Assembly: GCF_002095475.1 (NCBI RefSeq)
Contig: NZ_MLFR01000027.1
Coordinates: 1-64,000 of the forward strand
Origin: Pantoea rwandensis
GTDB lineage: Bacteria; Pseudomonadota; Gammaproteobacteria; Enterobacterales; Enterobacteriaceae
Reading direction: 5' to 3'
Length of the DNA stretch: 64,000 bases
Shown here piece after piece: positions 1-8,227 of the stretch. The notes beneath the pieces are model-generated. The model had not been told where the DNA came from. It did not search any database and saw nothing but the letters and a program-made list of their open reading frames with translations. Position 1 is the first letter of the stretch. Each line of letters starts with the position of its first letter. The translations under genes were made by a program, and so were the position numbers.

Positions 1-159
1 AATCGCGACCCTACACAATACTGATGAATGGTGCGAATGATTCACGGCCCTACGCCATATTGACGAAGGATGCGGCTAAATCGCGGCCCTACACAGTAAT
101 GATGTAGGGTGCGAAGGATTGCCGATCTGACGTAGGGTGCGCATTTATGCGCACCGGCC
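1..159. repeat. Cluster of short palindromic repeats downstream of pepB
   Basis: No gene is seen here. Roughly three degenerate units of 40-45 bases follow one another, each with a CCCTAC core and a GGTGCG-like core. A perfect 7-bp inverted repeat (CCCTACA/TGTAGGG) lies near 88-111. A perfect palindrome with 9-bp arms (GGTGCGCAT, 2-nt loop) lies at 136-155, just past the pepB stop. The same 9-bp arms recur at 60801-60820, so this is a dispersed REP-like family. It may help end transcription of pepB. Confidence 0.7.
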
Positions 160-1446
160 TTATTTCAGTAACAGATTGGCGATGGTACGCACGCCAAGAC
201 CGGTCGCACCGGCAGACCACTGATCCACCGCACTTTTGCGATAGGTCGCTGAGCAGTCAATGTGCAGCCAGCCCTGCTGATACTTGCTCACGAAATACGA
301 GAGGAAAGCAGCCGCACTGCTGGCACCCGCCGCATGGGCTGGGCTGGCGATGTTGTTCAGATCGGCAAAGTTAGAGGGCAGATGGCCACGATGGAACTCC
401 GCCAGAGGCAGACGCCAGAAAGCTTCGTTTTCACCGGTTGCACTGCCTAACAGCGATTCCGCCAACACATCATCAAAGGTAAATAGCGCGTGGTAATCGT
501 TACCCAACGCGGTTTTCGCCGCACCGGTCAAGGTCGCCGCATCAATCAGCAACTCTGGATTCTGCTCGCTGGCGTCAATCAGACCATCCGCCAGCACCAG
601 ACGCCCTTCGGCATCGGTGTTCATCACTTCAACGGTTTTGCCATTACGATAGCGAATAATATCGCCAAGACGGAACGCGTTACCGCTGACCATGTTGTCA
701 GCACAACACAGGAAGAGTTTTACACGTTTGGTCAGGCCGCGAGAAATCGCCAGTGCCAGCGCACCCGTGACAGTTGCGGCTCCGCCCATATCGGATTTCA
801 TCGAGTCCATAAAGGCGCTCTGTTTCATGCTGTAGCCGCCAGTATCAAAGGTGATACCTTTGCCAACCAGACAGGCATAAACCGGCGCGTTTTCATCGCC
901 TGTTGGGTTAAAGTCGAGTGCTAACAGCACCGGCGCGCGCGTTGATCCACGGCCTACGGTATGAATACCGGCATAACCTTGCTCGCGCAGATCTTCGCCT
1001 TTGGTAATGCGATAGCTGACGGCATCGCCGCCGACGTCATTGATCAGATCAACCGCACTGTGCGCCAGCTGTTCTGGGCTAAGATCTTCCGCTGGCAGGT
1101 TGATGGTGTCGCGCACCCAATCAACGATCTTCAGGCGACGATCAAATTCTACCTGATCATTTTCGCTGAGTGCTGGCCACGCCACCTGGCGTTTGCCTTT
1201 TGGGCTGCGATAGCCTTGCCAGAAAGCCCAGCACTTCTCCAGATCCCAGTCATCGCCACTCAGTGCAACATGGCGAATACCCTGACCGTCCAGCTTGCGC
1301 CCCGCGCGCTGGATGCTCATCAGCGCATCTGCGCCAGTCAGGTGAATCGTCATGCCATTTTCAGTGCTGCTCAGCAGTGCTTTTTCACCCCAGCGCGCAT
1401 CAGCGGCCTGGGAGCTGAGCGTAATTGTCATCGGTTGTGTTGTCAT
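160..1446 (-). CDS. pepB: Peptidase B, M17 family aminopeptidase
   Basis: Cytosolic leucyl-aminopeptidase-family metallopeptidase that removes N-terminal residues from peptides. The 428-residue product matches E. coli PepB almost end to end. The N-terminal domain covers about residues 1-150 and the catalytic domain about 160-428. The two-metal and active-site segments are visible as [10 protein letters not shown] (195-204) and NTDAEGRL (276-283). A GGAG ribosome site lies 9-10 nt before the chosen ATG. In E. coli pepB is the last gene of the isc cluster after iscX; here it directly follows iscS with a 62-bp gap holding a perfect hairpin, so the intervening isc genes are absent. Confidence 0.97.
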   Translation of the reverse strand: MTTQPMTITLSSQAADARWGEKALLSSTENGMTIHLTGADALMSIQRAGRKLDGQGIRHVALSGDDWDLEKCWAFWQGYRSPKGKRQVAWPALSENDQVEFDRRLKIVDWVRDTINLPAEDLSPEQLAHSAVDLINDVGGDAVSYRITKGEDLREQGYAGIHTVGRGSTRAPVLLALDFNPTGDENAPVYACLVGKGITFDTGGYSMKQSAFMDSMKSDMGGAATVTGALALAISRGLTKRVKLFLCCADNMVSGNAFRLGDIIRYRNGKTVEVMNTDAEGRLVLADGLIDASEQNPELLIDAATLTGAAKTALGNDYHALFTFDDVLAESLLGSATGENEAFWRLPLAEFHRGHLPSNFADLNNIASPAHAAGASSAAAFLSYFVSKYQQGWLHIDCSATYRKSAVDQWSAGATGLGVRTIANLLLK

Positions 1447-1474
1447 CGCGTGGCTCCGTTTGCATTAGGTGTCA

Positions 1475-1498
1475 CCTTGCGCCAGAACCGGCGCAAGG
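1475..1498. repeat. Perfect 9-bp hairpin between iscS and pepB
   Basis: CCTTGCGCC and GGCGCAAGG form a perfect stem with a 6-nt loop in the short iscS-pepB gap. There is no T-run after it on the minus strand, so it is not a standard terminator. It marks the junction where iscU to iscX would be expected. It could stabilise the iscS mRNA 3' end or be a scar of the deletion. Confidence 0.6.
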
Positions 1499-1508
1499 GG
1501 TGCATGAA

Positions 1509-2678
1509 TTAGCGGGATGTCGCGGGCGAAAGTGCCCGCAAACGACTGACCGCTTTGTTGACCAGCTCAATGGCGTAATCAATTTCCTCTTCTGTGGTGA
1601 AACGTCCCAGTGAGAAGCGTAGAGAGCTGTGTGCCAGCTCCTGCTCTACGCCCATGGCACGCAGCACATAAGAGGGTTCAAGACTGGCCGAGGTGCAGGC
1701 AGAACCGGACGACAGCGCCAAATCTTTCAGCGCCATAATCAGCGATTCACCATCAACCTGAGCAAAACTGAGGTTAAGAATGTTCGGTGCGCCCTGCTCC
1801 AGCGAACCGTTGATGTTTACATCAGTCAGTTGGCTGATACCTTGCCACAGACGCTGGCGCAATGCCGCAAGACGCGCCATTTCACTGCTCATCTCTTCAC
1901 GAGCGATACGATACGCCTCGCCCATACCGACGATCTGGTGCACCGGCAAGGTTCCGGAACGCATACCGCGTTCATGGCCGCCACCATGCATCTGAGCATC
2001 AATCTGTAATTTAGGTTTACGACGAACCCACAGCGCACCAATACCTTTTGGGCCGTAAATCTTATGCGCCGAGAACGACATCAAATCCACGGGCAGTTGG
2101 CTGACATCAATCGGCAACTTACCCACACTTTGAGTGGCATCCACGTGGAACAGAATGTCACGCGCGCGGCACAATGCGCCGAACGCTGCGATATCCTGTA
2201 CCACGCCGGTTTCGTTGTTCACATGCATCAGAGAAACCAGCACGGTGTCATCGCGCAGCGCAGCTTCCAGCATCGCGGGCGTGACAATGCCATCACTGCC
2301 GGGTTGCAGATAGGTGACGTCGAAACCTTCACGCTCCAGTTGCTGGCAACTGTCCAGCACTGCTTTATGCTCGGTTTGACTGGTAATGACGTGTTTGCCA
2401 CGCGCTTGATGGAACTGGGCCGCACCTTTAATGGCGAGGTTGTCAGCTTCTGTTGCGCCTGAGGTAAAGACAATTTCACGCGGATCGGCGTTGACCAGCT
2501 CAGCAATTTGATTGCGTGCCACATCAACGGCTTCTTCAGCCTGCCAGCCAAAACGGTGAGAACGGGAAGCGGGGTTACCGAAGGTGCCATCCAAAGTAAG
2601 GAACTGCATCATTTTGGTGGCAACACGCGGATCGGCAGGCGTCGTCGCTGCATAATCCAGGTAGATCGGTAATTTCAT
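1509..2678 (-). CDS. iscS: Cysteine desulfurase IscS, C-terminally truncated
   Basis: PLP enzyme that takes sulfur from L-cysteine and passes it as persulfide to acceptors for Fe-S clusters, tRNA thiolation and thiamine. The 389 residues align with E. coli IscS (404) without gaps up to about residue 385. The PLP lysine is in [10 protein letters not shown] (about K206), and the persulfide cysteine is in [10 protein letters not shown] (about C328). After the shared LSP near residue 385 the E. coli tail is replaced by ATSR and a stop, so about 15 residues that help dock IscU are missing. iscU, iscA, hscB, hscA, fdx and iscX do not follow. The enzyme probably still serves tRNA thiolation, but its classical scaffold partner is not encoded here. 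Confidence 0.95.
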   Translation of the reverse strand: MKLPIYLDYAATTPADPRVATKMMQFLTLDGTFGNPASRSHRFGWQAEEAVDVARNQIAELVNADPREIVFTSGATEADNLAIKGAAQFHQARGKHVITSQTEHKAVLDSCQQLEREGFDVTYLQPGSDGIVTPAMLEAALRDDTVLVSLMHVNNETGVVQDIAAFGALCRARDILFHVDATQSVGKLPIDVSQLPVDLMSFSAHKIYGPKGIGALWVRRKPKLQIDAQMHGGGHERGMRSGTLPVHQIVGMGEAYRIAREEMSSEMARLAALRQRLWQGISQLTDVNINGSLEQGAPNILNLSFAQVDGESLIMALKDLALSSGSACTSASLEPSYVLRAMGVEQELAHSSLRFSLGRFTTEEEIDYAIELVNKAVSRLRALSPATSR

Positions 2679-2744
2679 TGCGCTAAAACTCCGTATAAAA
2701 AATCATACGACTTTATAGCACGATTCGGTCGCTACAGTTTAAAC

Positions 2745-2837
2745 CCGTCATGCTCGAAGATGCAGTAAGGCAGCAAGTGGCTGATTCCCCAGGCGCTTAC
2801 CTGAGTAAGTGGCTGGGGACAGTTTGAAGCGTGACGG
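2745..2837. repeat. Dispersed palindromic repeat between iscR and iscS
   Basis: A 93-bp element is bounded by imperfect terminal inverted repeats (CCGTCATGCT at the left, the complement of CCGTCACGCT at the right). It contains nested inverted repeats: CCCCAG/CTGGGG and CTTAC/GTAAG. It resembles the intergenic palindromes common in Erwinia and Pantoea chromosomes. It occupies most of the 177-bp iscR-iscS gap and would fold strongly in the transcript, so it may uncouple iscS from iscR. Confidence 0.65.
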
Positions 2838-2855
2838 ATTGGGGATCAGACGGGA

Positions 2856-3353
2856 TTAAGCACGCAGATTGACGTTGATGGTGTCCTGCATACGGTGCTG
2901 CTGGAAGCGACGGTTATCAGCCATATTTTGGCGATCGGCCACATCCAGAATCTCTTGGTTGTTTACCAGCTCAGCCAACGTGATGTTGTTGAGGAATTCG
3001 CTGATACGCTCGCTCAGGTCACGCCACAGAACGTGAGTCAGGCAGCGCTCGCCACCTTGGCAGCCTTCTTTTCCCTGGCACTTGGTGGCATCAACGGATT
3101 CGTCAACAGCGGTAATCACTGCACCAACCGCAATGGCATCAGAGGCTTTACCTAACAGATAACCACCGCCTGGACCACGGACGCTGGCGACTAAACCGTG
3201 CTTACGTAAACGCGAGAATAACTGCTCCAGATAGGAGAGCGAAATGCCCTGACGCTCAGAAATATCAGCCAGCGGCACTGGGCCCTCATTAGAGTGCAGT
3301 GCAACGTCCAGCATAGCGGTTACGGCATAACGTCCTTTGGATGTCAGTCTCAT
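2856..3353 (-). CDS. iscR: Fe-S cluster regulator IscR (Rrf2 family)
   Basis: Winged-helix transcription factor that senses Fe-S status: with a [2Fe-2S] cluster it represses its own promoter, and cluster-free it activates suf-type genes. The product has 165 residues. All cluster ligands are present and correctly spaced: C92, C98, C104 and H107 in the segment [16 protein letters not shown]. The ATG at 3353 is chosen because it gives the family start MRLTSKGRY and has a GAGG ribosome site about 10 nt upstream. Three tandem IscR-box-like repeats precede it. It is oddly complete given that the scaffold genes it normally controls are missing downstream. Confidence 0.97.
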   Translation of the reverse strand: MRLTSKGRYAVTAMLDVALHSNEGPVPLADISERQGISLSYLEQLFSRLRKHGLVASVRGPGGGYLLGKASDAIAVGAVITAVDESVDATKCQGKEGCQGGERCLTHVLWRDLSERISEFLNNITLAELVNNQEILDVADRQNMADNRRFQQHRMQDTINVNLRA

Positions 3354-3421
3354 AGCATACAACCTCGTAAGCGTCCGTCCGGGTATCGGCGGGCTATCTG
3401 ATGAATTGACGCCAGTCTGCC

Positions 3422-3496
3422 ATTCCTGAGTAAAACGGTCAACTATTTAACCAAGTAATTTACTCAACTATTTAACCAACTATTTTACTCAACTAT
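3422..3496 (-). promoter_or_regulatory. iscR promoter with three tandem IscR type-1-like boxes
   Basis: Read on the minus strand, a 25-bp unit starting ATAGTTGAGTAAA occurs at 3472-3496 and 3447-3471, nearly identical. A third, diverged unit lies at 3422-3446 (ATAGTTGACC, 5-nt centre, ACTCAGGAAT). The third contains the likely -35 element TTGACC (3437-3442), 17 bp before a weak -10. The units fit the IscR type-1 pattern with half-sites near ATAGTTGAC. The array overlaps the trmJ stop codon (3489-3491). IscR autorepression is known from E. coli; its operation here is inferred. Confidence 0.7.
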
Positions 3497-4232
3497 TACC
3501 CTTATCACCTTTAGGCTTTTGGAACGACGCCAGCATGCCACGCAGAATGTTCAATTCATCACGTTCAGGGCGCGCACGGGTATAGAGACGTCGCAGTTTG
3601 CTCATCACCTGGCTTGGCGTACCTTCACGGATAAAGCCGCTGTCCAACATCATCTTTTCAATGTGCTGATAGAAGCGCTCCAGATCGTCCACCAAAGGAT
3701 AAGGGGACTCTTCTTCTTGCGGCTGAGGGTCGGCCTTTTCCTGCGCCTCCAGCCATGCCATACGCACTTCGTAAGCGATGATCTGCACCGCCATGGCCAG
3801 ATTCAGTGAGCTGTATTCTGGGTTAGCCTGAATCGCCACGTGATAGTGGCACTTCTGCAACTCTTCATTGGTCAGGCCAACGCGTTCACGACCAAAGACT
3901 AAGGCAACCGGTGCCTGCTGGCCCTCTTCCACGCTTTTGATACCGCACTCGCGAGAATCAAGCATTGGCCATGGGAGTGAACGTGAACGTGCGCTGGTGC
4001 CCACCACTAAACTACAACCGGCGATAGCCTCATCCAGCGTATCAACAATTTTTGCCTCACCAATCACATCGCTGGCACCCGCAGCAAGAGAGATAGCTTG
4101 TGAATCAGGCTTCACCAGCGGATTGACCAGATAAAGGTTGGTTAAGCCCATGGTTTTCATGGCACGGGCCACAGAACCCATGTTGCCAGTGTGCGAGGTT
4201 TCTACCAGTACGATTCGGATGTTATGCAGCAT
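3489..4232 (-). CDS. trmJ: tRNA (cytidine/uridine-32-2'-O)-methyltransferase
   Basis: SPOUT-family methyltransferase that modifies the ribose of position 32 in certain tRNAs using S-adenosylmethionine. The 247-residue protein begins [19 protein letters not shown], as in E. coli TrmJ (246 residues). An upstream extension of the frame is not supported by homology, so the start is placed at 4232. The SPOUT segment VFGRERVGL and the [10 protein letters not shown] motif are present. The last codons GGT AAT AGT TGA lie within the upstream IscR box array. It is divergent from suhB. Confidence 0.95.
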   Translation of the reverse strand: MLHNIRIVLVETSHTGNMGSVARAMKTMGLTNLYLVNPLVKPDSQAISLAAGASDVIGEAKIVDTLDEAIAGCSLVVGTSARSRSLPWPMLDSRECGIKSVEEGQQAPVALVFGRERVGLTNEELQKCHYHVAIQANPEYSSLNLAMAVQIIAYEVRMAWLEAQEKADPQPQEEESPYPLVDDLERFYQHIEKMMLDSGFIREGTPSQVMSKLRRLYTRARPERDELNILRGMLASFQKPKGDKGNS

Positions 4233-4353
4233 ATTAGTGAGCAGGTGAGAAAATGATGGCGCGCATCCTAACATAAAAGTAGGACATTTGCTGAACGCGC
4301 TGATATACTCCGCGCCGTTTTCCCCGTTCTTTAACATCCAGCGAGAGATACCG

Positions 4354-5157
4354 ATGCATCCGATGCTCAACATCGCCGTGCGCGCAGCGCGCAAGGCCGG
4401 AAATTTAATTGCCAAGAATTATGAAACCCCGGACGCAGTCGAAGCCAGCCAGAAAGGCAGCAACGACTTCGTTACCAATGTTGACCGTGACGCAGAACGT
4501 CTGATTATCGAAGTAATTCGTAAATCCTACCCGCAACACTCCATCATCACCGAAGAAAGCGGTGAACTGGCGGGCGATGATCAGGACATTCAATGGGTAA
4601 TCGATCCGCTGGATGGCACCACCAACTTCATCAAACGTTTACCCCACTTCTCTGTTTCTATCGCTGTGCGCATCAAAGGCCGCACCGAAGTGGCGGTGGT
4701 TTACGATCCAATGCGCAACGAACTGTTCACCGCTGTACGCGGTCAGGGCGCACAGCTGAATGGCTACCGTCTGCGTGGCAGCACCGCACGTGACCTCGAT
4801 GGCACCATCCTGGCGACCGGCTTCCCGTTCAAGCTGAAACAGCACGCTACCCCTTACATCAACATCGTTGGCAAACTGTTCACTCAGTGTGCAGATTTCC
4901 GTCGCACCGGCTCTGCTGCGCTGGATCTGGCGTACGTGGCGGCTGGCCGCGTGGACGGTTTCTTTGAGATCGGCCTGAAGCCATGGGATTTTGCTGCGGG
5001 CGAACTGCTGGTACGTGAAGCGGGCGGTCTGGTCACTGACTTCACCGGCAACCATGGTTACATACTGTCCGGTAACCTCGTCGCTGGTAACCCACGCGTT
5101 GTGAAAGCGATGCTGGCAACCATGCGTGAAGAACTGAGCGAAGCGCTGAAGCGCTAA
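4354..5157 (+). CDS. suhB: Inositol-1-monophosphatase SuhB, Nus factor
   Basis: Mg2+-dependent, Li+-sensitive inositol monophosphatase family protein that in E. coli also joins the rRNA antitermination complex. It has 267 residues, the same as E. coli, and near-identical sequence. The start [17 protein letters not shown] was chosen over longer in-frame options. Metal-binding motifs are visible: EESG (69-72), DPLDGTTNF in the [12 protein letters not shown] segment, and WDFAAGELL near residue 211. It ends in a strong terminator. Confidence 0.98.
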   Translation: MHPMLNIAVRAARKAGNLIAKNYETPDAVEASQKGSNDFVTNVDRDAERLIIEVIRKSYPQHSIITEESGELAGDDQDIQWVIDPLDGTTNFIKRLPHFSVSIAVRIKGRTEVAVVYDPMRNELFTAVRGQGAQLNGYRLRGSTARDLDGTILATGFPFKLKQHATPYINIVGKLFTQCADFRRTGSAALDLAYVAAGRVDGFFEIGLKPWDFAAGELLVREAGGLVTDFTGNHGYILSGNLVAGNPRVVKAMLATMREELSEALKR

Positions 5158-5161
5158 GCAT

Positions 5162-5193
5162 AAAAAAGGCGGATATCCTATCCGCCTTTTTTT
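5162..5193. terminator. Bidirectional terminator between suhB and zevB
   Basis: A-run, GGCGGATA stem, short loop, TATCCGCC and a T-run. It has the right form in both directions and lies between the convergent suhB and zevB genes. Confidence 0.9.
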
Positions 5194-5198
5194 CGCCG

Positions 5199-6182
5199 TT
5201 AAAACGGACGTAAACCGCTACTCATCATGGGTTGAGCGCTTTGCCATAGTAACCATCCTGCCAGAACCAGCACGCACCCTCCGAGTAATCCCAATGCAGG
5301 CATGACAATCTTGGCCATGCGCGTATCGCTGTTAGCCGACCCCAGTCTTTCGGCCAATCGACGCGATCGTTGTACCAGCAACCCCATCGCTGACACCGTG
5401 ACGGCTGTCCCCGCGGCCATGACAATCGCCGATGCCACGCCCCACGCATAGACACCAATCACTTTGGCAAACAGCAACATCATAATTGCGCCAGAGCAGG
5501 GACGCATGCCCATGGAAAACACCACCAACGCCTGGGTTTTGCCACTCACCGCTTGCTCCATTTGTTCCGCACTTGGCAGATGGGCATGACCACATCCGCA
5601 ATCCGCATGGTGCTGATGATGCGGGCGAATAGCATGAATCTGCAGTTTCTGTGCAACGGGACGTAGCGCCTGATAGAGCGCACGCAGTGCGCGCCAGCCC
5701 ACCCAGACACCTAGCGCCATCACCAGTAAATAACTGCCCTTCTCCAGCCAATAGCTTCCAAGGTGCATCTGGCGGGATGACGTTTGCAACACCACCAGCG
5801 TCACGGTCACTAAGCCAATCGCCACGCCGCCTTGCAACAGTGCGGCCAGCAGCGTCAACTTCATACTGGTTTTCAGCTTAGTCGGATGGGTCGCCAGAAA
5901 AGTACTGATGACCACTTTGCCATGACCCGGACCCAGTGCATGCAGTACGCCATAAGCGAGGCTGAAGAGCATCAATGTTACGCCCGCTTGCAAAGGTTGT
6001 TCTGCAACCTGCTGCAGCAACTGTGTCATCTCTCGGTTTAGGACTTTCTGCCACAGCACACTCTGCAGCAAGATTTGTGACCAGTGTTGCCACAAGGTCA
6101 TACCCGCAGCCAACATCACTAGCGCCAATAACCACAGTGGCCATAAGCGGCGTGAACGGGATGGCAAAGAAATTAATGACAT
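5199..6182 (-). CDS. zevB: NicO-family inner-membrane metal transporter, ZevB-like
   Basis: Polytopic membrane protein of 327 residues from the NicO/RcnA nickel-cobalt superfamily. The family motif HALGPGHGK is at 81-89, and a second motif GMRPCSGA is at 225-232. A cytoplasmic or periplasmic loop at 183-201 is packed with His and Cys (HHQHHADCGCGHAH) and is probably metal-binding. The frame overlaps the upstream DUF1007 gene by 10 bp, so they form one operon. In Haemophilus influenzae a DUF1007/NicO pair (ZevAB) is needed for zinc acquisition, and the Zur-like box upstream supports zinc here. Nickel or cobalt cannot be excluded by sequence alone. Confidence 0.8.
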   Translation of the reverse strand: MSLISLPSRSRRLWPLWLLALVMLAAGMTLWQHWSQILLQSVLWQKVLNREMTQLLQQVAEQPLQAGVTLMLFSLAYGVLHALGPGHGKVVISTFLATHPTKLKTSMKLTLLAALLQGGVAIGLVTVTLVVLQTSSRQMHLGSYWLEKGSYLLVMALGVWVGWRALRALYQALRPVAQKLQIHAIRPHHQHHADCGCGHAHLPSAEQMEQAVSGKTQALVVFSMGMRPCSGAIMMLLFAKVIGVYAWGVASAIVMAAGTAVTVSAMGLLVQRSRRLAERLGSANSDTRMAKIVMPALGLLGGCVLVLAGWLLWQSAQPMMSSGLRPF

Positions 6183-6799
6183 GTGAGGGTGACCGTCTGT
6201 GCAAACTGCTGACCCAGATCCATATCTTCCGATGGTGCATCGGCTTTATCCAGCGACAGCGCGTATTGTTTGAGCGAGTCATCTGGCTTCGGGGTATGTA
6301 AGTCAATCTGGCAATGCGCTTTCACGGTCTCATCCATGGTTAATGCCTGTGGGTTATCGTAATACATATCAACAAAATAGCTCGGGTCAAAAGTCTGGAT
6401 GCGATACTGTTTGGCGCTTAACAACTGCAGCTCACCAAAGGGCACAATAAATTCCAGTACCGCTTTATTGCCGTTGCGCGACAGGTTGTACTCTTTGGGT
6501 AAATTCAGAAACTTCACCCGCGTTTTGTCCTGCCACACTTCTGAGAAGTAGTGCTGCCCTAACACATTTGCCATCACCTGAGCGGCCAGCTTTTTCCATA
6601 CCACATCACCCGGTTTTGCCTTGCCCGCATCGTAAAGCAGATCGGCCGAGGTAATTTCATCCATGGTCCACACCATCTTCATGCCCGTCAGATGTTGGTT
6701 GTCACTGATAAATTCGGTTTTCATATCAATAAAGCTGTGTGGATGGGACCAAGCCAGCGTGCTAAACAACAGCGTAAAAGTAATGAGCGCAATTTTCAT
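6173..6799 (-). CDS. zevA: Periplasmic DUF1007 protein, ZevA-like
   Basis: 208-residue exported protein of the DUF1007 family, partner of NicO transporters. A signal peptide covers residues 1-18 (cleavage after TLAWS), and the mature protein starts HPHSFID, a His-rich N terminus typical of the family and a likely metal site. It is cotranscribed with and overlaps zevB. A 15-bp Zur-like palindrome sits immediately before the ATG, in the space where a Shine-Dalgarno sequence would lie, and no good ribosome site is seen. The zinc role is inferred from the H. influenzae pair and the operator. Confidence 0.78.
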   Translation of the reverse strand: MKIALITFTLLFSTLAWSHPHSFIDMKTEFISDNQHLTGMKMVWTMDEITSADLLYDAGKAKPGDVVWKKLAAQVMANVLGQHYFSEVWQDKTRVKFLNLPKEYNLSRNGNKAVLEFIVPFGELQLLSAKQYRIQTFDPSYFVDMYYDNPQALTMDETVKAHCQIDLHTPKPDDSLKQYALSLDKADAPSEDMDLGQQFAQTVTLTCH

Positions 6800-6800
6800 G

Positions 6801-6815
6801 TGTTATAAAGTAACA
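6801..6815. promoter_or_regulatory. Zur-like operator of zevAB
   Basis: TGTTATAAAGTAACA matches the enterobacterial Zur core TGTTATAATATAACA at 13 of 15 positions. It begins 2 bases from the zevA ATG. A candidate minus-strand promoter lies upstream: -10 TATAAT at 6830-6835 with a weak -35 near 6853-6858. The box would therefore lie in the early transcribed region. Confidence 0.6.
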
Positions 6816-6955
6816 ATTCTCAAGTGAAGATTATACTGGTCCAGAAAAACTGTGACCCGCCTAAAAGCTCTGAGCAAAAGTCACGACAAAGTGAAGGGTT
6901 ACCGCGCGGAGTTAGCTATTCTTAGCTCAAAAATGACCTGCGGGTAATTCTATTG

Positions 6956-8227
6956 ATGAGTTCTGCACCTTCATCTGCACCACTCTTCAGCCGCTCCCAG
7001 CGTCGTTGCCATCTGCTATTGCTGCTGTTTCTACCCGCTCCCGCGCTAACGCTTGAAAAACTCTGCCAGTTAAATGGCGTCGTTCCTGCCGTTGCCAGAC
7101 AGGATATCGCGGATGTCGGTGATGAGATACAGCGCTTCCATCAACTGGAACTACACCAGATGGTCGATGGCAGCTTTCGCATACACGGGACGGAACTGGA
7201 CAGGCGGCTCTGCTTACTTCACTGGCTGCGACGCGCGCTGCGCTTGTCGCAGGATTTCGTCTGCGAAAATTTTGCCCCGGTGCTGCGTCAGCGGCTTAAA
7301 GTTCTCAATATCGAAAAAGCCCTGTGGGATGAGACCAATCTGCAGGCACTGATTCAGCACTGTAGCCTTAAGCTGGCACGTGACTTCAGCCCGCGTGACC
7401 GCTTGTTCCTGCAAATCTTTATGAAATATGCGTTGTGCCAACGCCAAAGCGCCCTCTTTAACGACGCGCAGCGCGCATGGTTGGCAGTGAAAATCGAGCG
7501 CGGTACAGCGGATGATGTGATTCACCACTGGCAGAAACGCTGCCATATCGTGCCAGATGTCAGCGAAACTGACTTTTGGACGCTGCTGTTCAGCTTGATC
7601 CATGCCCCAGATGGACATCAACTCGAAGATGATGAGCAGGCTCAAAAGTTAATGATGGCGGTGGAAGCGCTGATTGCCCGCTTCGAGCAGCTGGCTCAAA
7701 CGCGCATTAAGAATCAACATCAGCTGAAATTACAGCTGTTTACGCATCTGGCGCAGGCGCTTGATCGCAGCCATTTTTCTATCGGCATTGATAACAGTGT
7801 CGCGCTGGATGTGGCGCGGCTTTACCCACGTCTCCTACGCACCACCGAACGCGCTTTGTATCACTTCAGCAGTGATTTCGGCACACAATTCAGTGCCGAG
7901 GAAGTAAGTTTAGTGGCTGTGCTGTTTGGTGCATGGTTGATGCAGGAGAGCGCATTGCAGGAAAAGCAGGTGCTGTTGTTAACGGGCGCAGATGCTGCGC
8001 TGGAACAATTGCTGGAGCAGCAGATCCGCGAGATGACGCTGCTGCCGATCAATATCACCTATCAGGACATGCTGCATTTCCAGCGTGAAGGTGCCCCGCG
8101 CGATGTCGCGCTGGTCATCACTCCTTACGCGACGTCACTACCGCTGTTTTCACCCCCGCTGATACATGCTGAACTACCACTCAGTTATCATCAGCAGCAG
8201 CGTATTCGCCAGCTGTTAGAAGCTTAA
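6956..8227 (+). CDS. csiE: Stationary-phase inducible protein CsiE (PRD-containing)
   Basis: Homologue of E. coli CsiE, an RpoS- and cAMP-CRP-dependent protein of unknown function with PTS-regulation-domain-like helices. It has about 423 residues and begins MSSAPSS from the ATG at 6956; an adjacent TTG at 6953 is an alternative. The ribosome site is weak. C-terminal segments FGAWLMQE and LTGADAALEQ match E. coli closely. It is divergent from zevA, and its stop codon overlaps that of convergent hcaT by 3 bases, as compactly as a backbone gene pair can be. Confidence 0.92.
   Translation: MSSAPSSAPLFSRSQRRCHLLLLLFLPAPALTLEKLCQLNGVVPAVARQDIADVGDEIQRFHQLELHQMVDGSFRIHGTELDRRLCLLHWLRRALRLSQDFVCENFAPVLRQRLKVLNIEKALWDETNLQALIQHCSLKLARDFSPRDRLFLQIFMKYALCQRQSALFNDAQRAWLAVKIERGTADDVIHHWQKRCHIVPDVSETDFWTLLFSLIHAPDGHQLEDDEQAQKLMMAVEALIARFEQLAQTRIKNQHQLKLQLFTHLAQALDRSHFSIGIDNSVALDVARLYPRLLRTTERALYHFSSDFGTQFSAEEVSLVAVLFGAWLMQESALQEKQVLLLTGADAALEQLLEQQIREMTLLPINITYQDMLHFQREGAPRDVALVITPYATSLPLFSPPLIHAELPLSYHQQQRIRQLLEA

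Noticed and set aside
1-120. CRISPR-like spaced repeats at the left end
   Set aside because: Units are degenerate, lack uniform spacers and contain palindromes typical of REP elements; no cas gene.
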